Below, one piece after another: positions 1-5,401 of a stretch of 5,401 nt of DNA (position 1 is its first letter; each line of letters starts with the position of its first letter). Source of the stretch: Gammaproteobacteria bacterium (lineage in GTDB: Bacteria; Pseudomonadota; Gammaproteobacteria; Eutrophobiales; Eutrophobiaceae); NCBI GenBank assembly GCA_009843675.1, contig VYCZ01000014.1:1-5401 (forward strand). The letters run 5' to 3'. The position numbers were made by a program, and so were the translations under genes. The notes beneath the pieces are model-generated. The model was not told the DNA's origin, made no database searches, and saw nothing but the letters and a program-made list of their open reading frames with translations.

Positions 1-29
1 GCGAAAATCTGCGTCATCTGCGGATAAAT
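1..29. repeat. Short direct repeat at left edge, possible dispersed intergenic repeat
   Basis: ATCTGCG occurs at 7-13 and 16-22, a period of 9 nt, with a further GCG at 1-3 at the edge. On the minus strand it reads as CGCAGAT units. From memory, strings of this kind ('CTGCGTNATCTGCGGATAAA') recur between genes in many environmental bacterial genomes. The tail of a repeat is visible immediately after the kdsB stop (34-36), where a ptpA- or murB-type gene often follows in pseudomonads. An ATG on the minus strand at 17-15 opens only five codons and gives no recognisable N-terminus. The repeats are seen directly; the family identity is a recollection. Confidence 0.4.
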
Positions 30-33
30 CAAC

Positions 34-774
34 TCAGTCCACAGGTCTTTCACGATAGCTGGTTTGTGCCGCTTCCTCGTCTTCGGGAGTATTGATTTCC
101 AGGCCCGGTTCCGCTGCCGCCCGTTCCATGTGGATCCGGTAGCCGTGATACAGCGCCCGCAACTGTTCCAGCCGTTCGGTCTGTTCCAGTTCGCATACAG
201 GCAACTCCGTGTAAATCTTCAGAAAATCGCAGGTATAGGCATAAATACCGATGTGCCGGCAGCCTTTATCCGGTGCATTCGAGGGGATGGCCGAACGGCT
301 GAATAACAGGGCGTAACCCCGGGCGTCGACCACCACTTTTACGCAGTTGTGGTTGTTCATCTCCTGCGCCGACGTGATCGGCGCATACAGGCTGGCCATG
401 GACGCGTCCCTGTTGCCCGCCAGGTTGCCAGCGACCTGGTCGATCAGGGCCGGGGGCAGCCCCAGTTCGTCTCCCTGCACATTGACGACGATACGGGAGC
501 CGGGCAATTGCAGCAGACTCGCGGTCTCGGCTATGCGGTCCGTCCCTGAGCGGTGTGTGGGTGAGGTCATAACCACCCTGGCGCCAAACCCCCGCGCCGC
601 GGTTTCTATCCGTTCATCGTCGGTGGCAATGACGACTTCCGCCGCCTTGCTGTTTACGGCTGCCTGGTACACATGTTGCAGCAATGGCCGGCCGCCGAAT
701 TCGATCAATGGTTTCCCCGGCAGGCGCTTTGCGGTAAACCTGGCGGGGATGACGACAATGAAATCCTGTGTCAC
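34..774 (-). CDS. kdsB: 3-deoxy-manno-octulosonate cytidylyltransferase (CMP-Kdo synthetase), divergent
   Basis: Cytoplasmic enzyme that couples Kdo to CTP, giving CMP-Kdo for transfer onto lipid IVA. The 246 residues match family length. Visible motifs: 'VVIPARF' (7-13) and 'RLPGKPL' (17-23) of the nucleotide site, 'IATDDERI' (49-56), 'SGTDRIAE' (76-83), 'NVQGDE' (98-103) with the metal-binding Asp102, 'LLFSRSAIP' (156-164), 'RHIGIYAY' (173-180), '[10 protein letters not shown]' (202-211), and 'NTPED' (228-232) with the second metal-ligand Asp232. Two oddities: 'QGDE' is followed by Leu-Gly-Leu instead of the usual Pro-Leu/Met-Ile, and the loop between 'IP' and 'RH' has 8 residues against about 18 in E. 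coli. The GTG start overlaps the ycaR stop (GTGA, 771-774) and has no close Shine-Dalgarno, so translation probably depends on coupling. A cytidylyltransferase for a Kdo variant such as 8-amino-Kdo cannot be excluded. Confidence 0.92.
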   Translation of the reverse strand: MTQDFIVVIPARFTAKRLPGKPLIEFGGRPLLQHVYQAAVNSKAAEVVIATDDERIETAARGFGARVVMTSPTHRSGTDRIAETASLLQLPGSRIVVNVQGDELGLPPALIDQVAGNLAGNRDASMASLYAPITSAQEMNNHNCVKVVVDARGYALLFSRSAIPSNAPDKGCRHIGIYAYTCDFLKIYTELPVCELEQTERLEQLRALYHGYRIHMERAAAEPGLEINTPEDEEAAQTSYRERPVD

Positions 775-962
775 TTTCTGTAGTGTTCCACTTCTTCCTG
801 GCTCAGGGTACGGGCATCGCTTTCCAGCATGATGGGTATATCGTCGCGTATCGGATAGGCGAGCCGGGCCGAGAGCGAAACCAGTTCCTGTTTCGATTTG
901 TCATAGATTAACGGGCCCTTGGTTACCGGGCACACCAGTATCTCCAGTAAATTCTTATCCAT
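771..962 (-). CDS. ycaR: Trm112-like/UPF0434 family small protein YcaR
   Basis: Small conserved protein (63 residues) almost always found between lpxK and kdsB. Its molecular role is not firmly established; eukaryotic and archaeal Trm112 relatives activate methyltransferases. The family pattern is clear: '[14 protein letters not shown]' (5-18), 'KQELVS' (24-29), '[18 protein letters not shown]' (34-51). Only one cysteine (Cys11) remains; the E. coli protein has more, including the second one of CPxC, which is Thr14 here. Zinc binding is therefore unlikely, but cysteine-poor 'CPVTKG' versions are, as I recall, common in Proteobacteria. The ATG follows a strong GGAGGA. The gene overlaps lpxK by 8 nt upstream, and its TGA overlaps the kdsB GTG downstream. 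Confidence 0.93.
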   Translation of the reverse strand: MDKNLLEILVCPVTKGPLIYDKSKQELVSLSARLAYPIRDDIPIMLESDARTLSQEEVEHYRK

Positions 963-1944
963 GTCTCACTTCCTCCAGCAGATCTTTGAGCTTGCGTTCA
1001 AACGTTTCGGACAATCCCACGTCCACCGGCATATACCAGGCATTATCAAGCCCGAAACGCCGGCACTTGACCGCGTCTTTTTCCGTCATCAGCACGGCGC
1101 CGGCGTCACCGAATTCCAGGTCGGAACGGCTGAAAGCATGATGGTCGGGAAACGCATGTTCCTCGATGTCGATACCGCTCCGTCGCAACATGGAAAAAAA
1201 ACGTTCGGGATTGCCGATGGCGGCGACTGCATGCACGGTCTGCTTCCCGAACCCGGCCGGTTGCATTTCCCGCCTGCCGTCCAGGGATTTTACCGGCAGC
1301 GCGGTATATTCCATAAGAAATTCGTTCAGCGCAGCGCGGCCTCCGGCCACGACCAGGTCCACCGTGTCCAGGCGCGCAGCGGGCTCGCGTAACGGGCCGG
1401 CCGGCAGGCAGCGGCCATTACCGAAGCGGCGCACGCCGTCCACCACCACGATTTCCACATCCCTGGCGAGGGAGGTATGCTGCAGGCCGTCGTCGCTCAG
1501 CAGGATGTCGCATTGCGTCTGCCGCAAAAGAGCCTGCGCTGCTTCTACCCGGTCCGCCGCCACCGCTACCGGGCACCCGGTTCGCTGTGCGAGCAATACC
1601 GGTTCGTCGCCCACCAGGGCCGGATCACTGTCGGGCCCGACCCTCTGCACACGCGACTGCGCCGATCCCCCATATCCCCTGCTGACGATGCCCGGTTTAT
1701 ACGCCAGCGATTGCAGGTAACGGGCCAGCCAGATGACCAGCGGGGTTTTCCCGGTCCCGCCGGCTGTCAGGTTGCCCACAACGATGACCGGTACCGGAAG
1801 CCTGGTCACGGGCAGGATGCCGGCCGCATACATGAACCTGCGGCAGGCCAGCGCCGCCAGGTACAACCAGCTCAAAGGCGCCATCAACAGGGCCAACGGA
1901 TGGTGACCGTACCAAAGGGTCTCGATACGGAACTGGAGCGGCAT
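955..1944 (-). CDS. lpxK: Tetraacyldisaccharide 4'-kinase
   Basis: Membrane-associated kinase that phosphorylates the 4' position of tetraacyldisaccharide 1-phosphate to give lipid IVA, the sixth step of the Raetz pathway. From the ATG at 1944-1942 the protein has 329 residues, the usual length. An N-terminal hydrophobic segment (about 15-42) precedes the P-loop '[10 protein letters not shown]' (58-67). Also intact are 'SRGYGG' (88-93), 'GDEP' (112-115), 'DDGLQH' (151-156), 'DGVRRFGNG' (169-177), 'PDHHAF' (266-271) and 'MTEKDAVKC' (286-294). The ATG is chosen because it puts the 'LWYGHHPL' motif at the same distance from the start as in the Pseudomonas protein. An in-frame TTG at 1983 follows a GAGGA and overlaps the exbD stop (TTGA); it would add 13 residues with no family counterpart. 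Its end overlaps ycaR by 8 nt. Confidence 0.95.
   Translation of the reverse strand: MPLQFRIETLWYGHHPLALLMAPLSWLYLAALACRRFMYAAGILPVTRLPVPVIVVGNLTAGGTGKTPLVIWLARYLQSLAYKPGIVSRGYGGSAQSRVQRVGPDSDPALVGDEPVLLAQRTGCPVAVAADRVEAAQALLRQTQCDILLSDDGLQHTSLARDVEIVVVDGVRRFGNGRCLPAGPLREPAARLDTVDLVVAGGRAALNEFLMEYTALPVKSLDGRREMQPAGFGKQTVHAVAAIGNPERFFSMLRRSGIDIEEHAFPDHHAFSRSDLEFGDAGAVLMTEKDAVKCRRFGLDNAWYMPVDVGLSETFERKLKDLLEEVRHG
971..976 (-). promoter_or_regulatory. Ribosome binding site of ycaR
   Basis: The minus strand reads GGAGGA, 8 nt before the ATG at 962-960. It lies within the last codons of lpxK and is the strongest Shine-Dalgarno match in the window. Confidence 0.75.
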
Positions 1945-1979
1945 AAGATATGGGGTCACATTTGGTCCATTCGGATACT

Positions 1980-2402
1980 TCAATCTTCCTCGTCAAGCAC
2001 CCGTGTCGCGAACGTGATATTCACCAGTCCCGACTGCCTGGCGGCATCCATGACCTTGATCACCGCCTGGTGGCTGACTGCAGCATCGGCCCGGATAACG
2101 ACCGGTGCATCCGCCAACCTGTTCGCCTGTTGCGCCAGCGCCGCGCCGATCGTCGCGATTTGCGTGTCTGCCAGGGGTTCATCGCCGATATACACCTGTT
2201 CATTCGCATCGATGCTGACCAGGATGATGTCGTCCCGGGCCTCTACCTGCTCTTCCGAGGCTTCCGGCAGGGCGATCCTGATCTCCGACTCGCGTTCGAA
2301 TGTCGTGGACACCATGAAGAAGATCAGCAGCAGGAACACCACGTCGATCAACGGGGTGATGTTGATGTCGGTCTCACTGTGGCGTTGTGAACGAAAATTC
2401 AC
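1980..2402 (-). CDS. exbD: Biopolymer transport protein ExbD/TolR family
   Basis: Partner of ExbB in the proton-driven motor. The 140 residues have the standard layout: a short cytoplasmic N-terminus with 'DINITPLIDVVFLLLIFF' (12-29), one transmembrane helix (about 18-34), and a periplasmic domain (about 40-135) with 'VVIRADAAVSHQAVIKVMDAAR' features at 101-122. Asp20 in 'PLIDVVF' matches the protonatable membrane aspartate known to be essential in ExbD (Asp25 in E. coli). The start is GTG, overlapping the exbB stop. It ends in TGA at 1982-1980, within or just before the lpxK start depending on which lpxK start is used. A TolR role is possible in principle, but there are no tol-pal genes around it. 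Confidence 0.93.
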   Translation of the reverse strand: MNFRSQRHSETDINITPLIDVVFLLLIFFMVSTTFERESEIRIALPEASEEQVEARDDIILVSIDANEQVYIGDEPLADTQIATIGAALAQQANRLADAPVVIRADAAVSHQAVIKVMDAARQSGLVNITFATRVLDEED

Positions 2403-3007
2403 TCCCTCTCCCCATGGATGACCTCGACCAGTTTCAGGGACTCCTGTTCCATGGTCACTACCAGTTCATCGACCCGGCCGCGGAAATAGCGGTAAAACAT
2501 CAACGAAGGGATGGCCACGGTCAGGCCCACGGCCGTGGTGATCAGCGCTTCGGAAATCCCCTCGGCCAGGACGCCGGGATCACCGACTCCCTGTGTGGTT
2601 ATCACGGCAAAGACCTTGATCATTCCGACAACCGTGCCCAGCAACCCCAGCAGGGGCGATATCGAGGCAATGGTGCCCAGGGTGTTCAGAAACCGTTCCA
2701 GGTCATGGGCCACGTGGCGCCCGACCTCCTCTATGCTTTCCTTCATCACTTCCCGGTCGCGCTTCCTGTTCATCAGGCCGGCGGCGAGGATTCTCCCCAG
2801 CGGCGAACTTCTCCTCAGCGTTTCGATATGCTGCTCGTCCAGGAAACCCGTCCTGTTCCACTCCCACACCGTTCTAACCAGGTCTTCCGGGATAATGCGC
2901 TTCTTCTGCAGCGACCAGAACCGTTCGCCTATGATCGCCAGTGAAATAACCGAGCACAGCAGCAACGGCCATATCAGAATTCCACCTGATTGGATTAATT
3001 CAAGCAC
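2399..3007 (-). CDS. exbB: MotA/TolQ/ExbB proton channel family protein
   Basis: Inner-membrane subunit of a proton-driven motor that, with ExbD, energises a TonB-like partner for outer-membrane transport. The 202 residues show the family layout: a short periplasmic N-terminus leading into TM1 (about 10-28), a cytoplasmic loop (about 30-105), then TM2 and TM3 (about 106-135 and 152-172). The conserved 'IASISPLLGLLGTVVGMI' (113-130) and 'ISEALITTAVGLTVAIPSLM' (151-170) signatures are intact. It starts with GTG behind a good AGGAG. Its TGA overlaps the exbD start as GTGA (2399-2402), so the two are translationally coupled. Length and the lipid A neighbourhood match the exbB/tolQ-type gene at this locus in Pseudomonas rather than the tol-pal TolQ. 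No tonB or receptor gene is nearby, so the partner it powers is unknown. Confidence 0.93.
   Translation of the reverse strand: MLELIQSGGILIWPLLLCSVISLAIIGERFWSLQKKRIIPEDLVRTVWEWNRTGFLDEQHIETLRRSSPLGRILAAGLMNRKRDREVMKESIEEVGRHVAHDLERFLNTLGTIASISPLLGLLGTVVGMIKVFAVITTQGVGDPGVLAEGISEALITTAVGLTVAIPSLMFYRYFRGRVDELVVTMEQESLKLVEVIHGERE
2408..2412 (-). promoter_or_regulatory. Ribosome binding site of exbD
   Basis: The minus strand has a purine-rich GGGGAGAGGGA directly before the GTG at 2402-2400, with the GGAG core about 5 nt from the start. It lies inside the 3' end of exbB and supports reinitiation at the GTGA overlap. Confidence 0.6.
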
Positions 3008-3013
3008 GCAATT

Positions 3014-3018
3014 CTCCT
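3014..3018 (-). promoter_or_regulatory. Ribosome binding site of exbB
   Basis: On the minus strand this reads AGGAG, 6 nt before the GTG at 3007-3005. An in-frame TAA lies upstream (within the GTTTAAAC palindrome at 3027-3034) and no other start codon comes between, so this site fixes GTG as the exbB start. Confidence 0.75.
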
Positions 3019-3038
3019 GCTTACCTGTTTAAACATTC

Positions 3039-3089
3039 GAGTAAATCGGGTCAGGCCGTGTGCATTGTGCGACCTGACCCCATTTACTC
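3039..3089. repeat. Imperfect 17-bp inverted repeat (palindromic element) between comEC and exbB
   Basis: Arms 3039-3055 (GAGTAAATCGGGTCAGG) and 3073-3089 are reverse complements at 16 of 17 positions; the one mismatch is C3047 against C3081. The spacer is 17 nt. In RNA read from the minus strand, three more pairs (one of them G-U) could form, leaving an 11-nt loop. There is no uridine run directly after the stem in either direction, so a classical intrinsic terminator is not supported. From memory, 'GTAAATGGGGTCAGG'-type palindromes are common as dispersed intergenic elements in environmental Proteobacteria, often beside IS200-like/REP-associated (Y1) transposases. No transposase is present here. 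The structure is seen directly; the element identity is inference. Confidence 0.8.
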
Positions 3090-3099
3090 CATTTACTCC
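3082..3099. repeat. Tandem 9-bp direct repeat (ATTTACTCC x2) at the comEC end of the palindrome
   Basis: ATTTACTCC occurs at 3082-3090 and again immediately at 3091-3099. The first copy is part of the right arm of the inverted repeat; the second extends into the comEC coding frame and contains its TAA stop on the minus strand. The duplication may reflect slippage, or a target/end duplication from insertion of the element. Confidence 0.8.
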
Positions 3100-5401
3100 C
3101 TTTTTTGTGAAGTATGCCAGAATCGGCGCTGTTTTTCCCTATGCTCAGTCACTGTTATTCCCGCTCCGGTTGTATCAATACGGATCGCGCCGCTGTCTGC
3201 CGTGCTCAACAGCCTGATGCCGTGATCCCGGTAGCGTGTGACGACATCCCGGTTGGGCAGCCCGAACCGGTTCCTGTAACCCACCGGGAAGACGGCGATC
3301 TCCGGGGAAACGGCCCTGATAAAATCCCCGGTTGAAGAAGTCCTGCTGCCGTGGTGGGGCGCCACCAGCACATCCGCCTTCAATCCCGCGCCGTGGCGCT
3401 GCAGCAGGCTCCGCTCGGCAACCCGCTCGATATCCCCGGGCAGCAGCAGCGTCGTGTTACGCGCCCGGACCTGCACTACGCATGAACGGTCGTTGGCGGA
3501 CATCTCCACGCCTGCTACCGGGTGTAATACCCGGAACTCCACGCCGTCCCAGCGCCATACCTCCCCGTCCAGGCATTCCCGGACCTGCGGGTGCGGCACC
3601 ATCCCGGGCACACTGCTGACGGCCCGGGAGACGGGGACTTCGCCCAGGACACCCTGCAAGCCGCCGATGTGATCGTTGTCGCCGTGGCTTTGCACCAGCA
3701 TGTCGATCGCGCGCAGGCCCTTACTCCGCAGAAACGGCGCCACCACCGCGGCGCCGGTATTGAAACCGGAGGCATAAGCTGGTCCGGCGTCGTAGAGCAG
3801 GCTGTGATTCTGCGTGCGCACAACCACTGCAAGCCCCTGCCCCACGTCAAGCACGGTCATCGCGGCCTCGCCGTACGGCGGCCCAGCTTTGGCGGGAAAA
3901 AATAACGGGGCCAGCCAGATTACCCCCAGCCACCTGCTCGCGCTGCCGCGGGGCAGCAGCAGGATCATGACGCCGGCGCTGACCGCCACCAGGGTCAGAA
4001 GTCCGGGACGCGCGACCGGGAGCAACTGGAACTCCCATCCGACAAAAAATTCCAGGACCCACCAGAGTACGTGCAAGGACGCCAGGGCAAGCTCCAGCAA
4101 CAGGTCCACCTGGATGAACAACAGCAGGCACCCGCCAAACACCAGGGGTATGAGGATGAAACTGACCCAGGGCACCGCGAACAGGTTCGCGAACAGGCTT
4201 AAGACCGGTATCTGCTGGTAGTAAAGCGCCAGCGCCGGCGTCAGGCCCAGGGTGACGATGTACTGCACCCTGCCCCATTCCCACAACCGGCGCCGATGCA
4301 GGTGAACCCGGTAGCCGATACCGAAAAATATCACCGCCACGGCGCCGAATGACAACCAGAAACTCGCGGCCATGGGCGCGAGCGGATCCAGTGCCAGCAC
4401 CGCGATCAGCGCCATCCCCAGTACGTCGCCCGATGGGACCGTGCGGTCGTACAGCTTCATGCCGAAATACACCCAGACCATGACCAGGGCGCGTTGAGTA
4501 GGGAGTGAAAACCCCGCCAGCAGCGCATACGCCAGGGCCGCCAGCATGGCGCTCGCTGCTGCGGCCCTGATGGGAGGAAGCCTGCCGGGAGGGCCGGGCA
4601 AAAATATCTGCAGCACGCCCCAGGCCTTCAGCATCAGCAGGTAGGCCAGGCTGGCCACCAAGCCGATATGCAGGCCGGAAATGGCGATCAGGTGATTGGT
4701 GCCGGTAACGGTCAGCGCTTCCCATTGCGTATCGCTAAGGCCGCTCCGGTCGCCGATCGCCAGCGCCGGGATCAGCGCGCCGAGCGGGTCCGAAGGCAGC
4801 GCCGCGCGGATTTTTTCCCTCAGGGCAAAGCGCAGGGAATTGGGGTTGAACCTGCCAGCAGGCCGCAACCGGGCATTGTCCTTGCCGTCCACCACGTACC
4901 CGGTCGCGCGCAACCGGTTCTGAAACAGCCATGACTCGTAGTCGAAGCCGCCGGGGTTCATGTATCCGTGGGGCCGTTTCAGCCTTATCTTCAGCTTCCA
5001 CTTCTCACCGGGCTGCAACGACTGGCGCCCCTTGTACCAGCTCAGCCGCACCTTGCCGGGACTGGACAGGACCGGGTGGCCGTATTGTTGAAGTCCATCG
5101 ATGCGGAAATTGAAGCGGATCGATTCCCCCCTCGTCTCGGGCAACGAGACGACCACGCCTGTCGCGTCCAGCGACTTGCCTTCGTCACGGGGCAACAACT
5201 CCTGCTGCAACAGCAGGTGGGCATTCAGCAGGGTCCAGAGAAAACCGCCCAGCGCCCAGCAGGGGTAGCGGCAGCAACGATATCTCCAGCCCAGCCAGAC
5301 AACCGGCGGCAAGGCACAGGCAAACCAGCTGGAAGACAGTCCGGGCAGGCGGCGACAGGGAATGACGCCGAACAGGAACAACACTGCATAGAAGAACAAA
5401 A
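3093..5401 (-). CDS. comEC: DNA internalization/competence protein ComEC (Rec2 family), 5' end cut by window edge
   Basis: Inner-membrane channel protein that carries single-stranded DNA into the cytoplasm during natural transformation. At least 768 residues are visible, close to full family length. Numbering from the first visible TTG at 5399, the order is: hydrophobic N-terminus (about 1-65), soluble DUF4131/OB-like region (about 75-185), Competence domain with many membrane segments (about 205-485, including 'SGLHIGLV' at 241-248 and 'LPTQRAL' at 299-305), then a metallo-beta-lactamase domain (about 513-745). The latter has 'DVGQG' at 518-522, the metal-binding 'SHGDNDHIGG' at 571-580, 'LPGDIE' at 653-658 and 'PHHGS' at 681-685, so the catalytic set looks intact. 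The reading frame is open to the right edge and no ribosome site is visible, so the true start probably lies just outside. The TAA stop (3093-3095) sits inside a repeat (3082-3099), so the last residues may be altered. Presence of ComEC alone does not prove competence. Family assignment is very secure. Confidence 0.97.
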   Translation of the reverse strand, partial: LFFYAVLFLFGVIPCRRLPGLSSSWFACALPPVVWLGWRYRCCRYPCWALGGFLWTLLNAHLLLQQELLPRDEGKSLDATGVVVSLPETRGESIRFNFRIDGLQQYGHPVLSSPGKVRLSWYKGRQSLQPGEKWKLKIRLKRPHGYMNPGGFDYESWLFQNRLRATGYVVDGKDNARLRPAGRFNPNSLRFALREKIRAALPSDPLGALIPALAIGDRSGLSDTQWEALTVTGTNHLIAISGLHIGLVASLAYLLMLKAWGVLQIFLPGPPGRLPPIRAAAASAMLAALAYALLAGFSLPTQRALVMVWVYFGMKLYDRTVPSGDVLGMALIAVLALDPLAPMAASFWLSFGAVAVIFFGIGYRVHLHRRRLWEWGRVQYIVTLGLTPALALYYQQIPVLSLFANLFAVPWVSFILIPLVFGGCLLLFIQVDLLLELALASLHVLWWVLEFFVGWEFQLLPVARPGLLTLVAVSAGVMILLLPRGSASRWLGVIWLAPLFFPAKAGPPYGEAAMTVLDVGQGLAVVVRTQNHSLLYDAGPAYASGFNTGAAVVAPFLRSKGLRAIDMLVQSHGDNDHIGGLQGVLGEVPVSRAVSSVPGMVPHPQVRECLDGEVWRWDGVEFRVLHPVAGVEMSANDRSCVVQVRARNTTLLLPGDIERVAERSLLQRHGAGLKADVLVAPHHGSRTSSTGDFIRAVSPEIAVFPVGYRNRFGLPNRDVVTRYRDHGIRLLSTADSGAIRIDTTGAGITVTEHREKQRRFWHTSQKRE

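Noticed and set aside
1..33. Start of a downstream gene (ptpA- or murB-like) after kdsB
   Set aside because: Only an ATG with five codons fits on the minus strand, it matches no expected N-terminus, and the sequence is explained better by a repeat.
1697..1996. Minus-strand 99-codon frame beginning with TTG at the exbD/lpxK junction
   Set aside because: It overlaps the P-loop region of lpxK out of frame and has no recognisable motifs.
1477..2421. Long plus-strand open frame of 314 codons across lpxK and exbD
   Set aside because: It is antisense to two genes with complete family motifs, crosses their boundary, has a low-complexity Arg/Gln/Ser-rich translation and no recognisable domain. It is a shadow of GC-rich coding sequence.
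1980..3007. ExbB/ExbD as part of a novel defence or motility motor (MotA/TolQ-based systems such as Zorya)
   Set aside because: Both proteins are of ordinary ExbB/ExbD length with standard domains, and they sit in the known comEC-exbB-exbD-lpxK arrangement without any defence-type neighbour.
3008..3092. A promoter for exbB in the comEC-exbB gap
   Set aside because: I looked for -35/-10 pairs on the minus strand. AT-rich bits such as TTTAAA exist, but no convincing -35 with proper spacing was found.
3039..3106. Intrinsic terminator made of the palindrome and the T-run at 3101-3106
   Set aside because: The T-run is on the plus strand and starts about 11 nt after the stem, and no plus-strand gene ends here. 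On the minus strand, the direction of all genes, the stem is followed by GAATGTTTAAAC and not a T-run.
3847..4725. Minus-strand open frame of 292 codons inside comEC in another frame
   Set aside because: It lies wholly within the Competence domain of comEC, and its Arg/Gly/Pro/Ala-rich translation has no family features, as expected of an out-of-frame reading.

Overview
The window is a tightly packed stretch of a chromosomal housekeeping operon. All genes lie on the minus strand, so transcription runs from the right edge to the left. The order is comEC (cut by the right edge), an exbB/tolQ-type gene, exbD, lpxK, a ycaR/Trm112-like gene and kdsB. This order, with an ExbB/ExbD pair rather than msbA between comEC and lpxK, is the one I know from Pseudomonas and related Gammaproteobacteria. 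The lipid A and Kdo genes show a Gram-negative host. Moderately high GC and a LpxK N-terminus that lines up with the pseudomonad protein point to a gammaproteobacterium outside the enterics. I cannot name the genus.

Layout from right to left: 5401-3093 is comEC, a membrane channel for DNA uptake with a C-terminal metallo-beta-lactamase domain, missing only its first few codons. 3092-3008 is the only sizeable intergenic gap (85 bp). It holds a near-perfect 17-bp inverted repeat with a 9-bp tandem repeat on its comEC side, and it looks like a small inserted palindromic element. 3007-2399 is exbB, 2402-1980 exbD, 1944-955 lpxK (a TTG-started extension to 1983 is possible), 962-771 ycaR and 774-34 kdsB. 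Three junctions overlap: GTGA at exbB/exbD, 8 nt at lpxK/ycaR and GTGA at ycaR/kdsB. Positions 1-33 contain no recognisable gene start, only a short 'ATCTGCG' direct repeat that resembles a dispersed intergenic repeat.

Functionally, LpxK makes lipid IVA by 4'-phosphorylation and KdsB activates Kdo as CMP-Kdo, the sugar added to lipid IVA next. The two therefore meet at the inner core of lipopolysaccharide. ExbB and ExbD form a proton-driven inner-membrane motor that normally energises a TonB-type partner; no partner gene is present here. ComEC is a conserved neighbour with an unrelated role in DNA transport.

I found no undescribed multigene system. The points worth a second look are the palindromic element that supplies the comEC stop codon, the repeat at the left edge, and a KdsB that departs from the usual family sequence at two normally conserved places.
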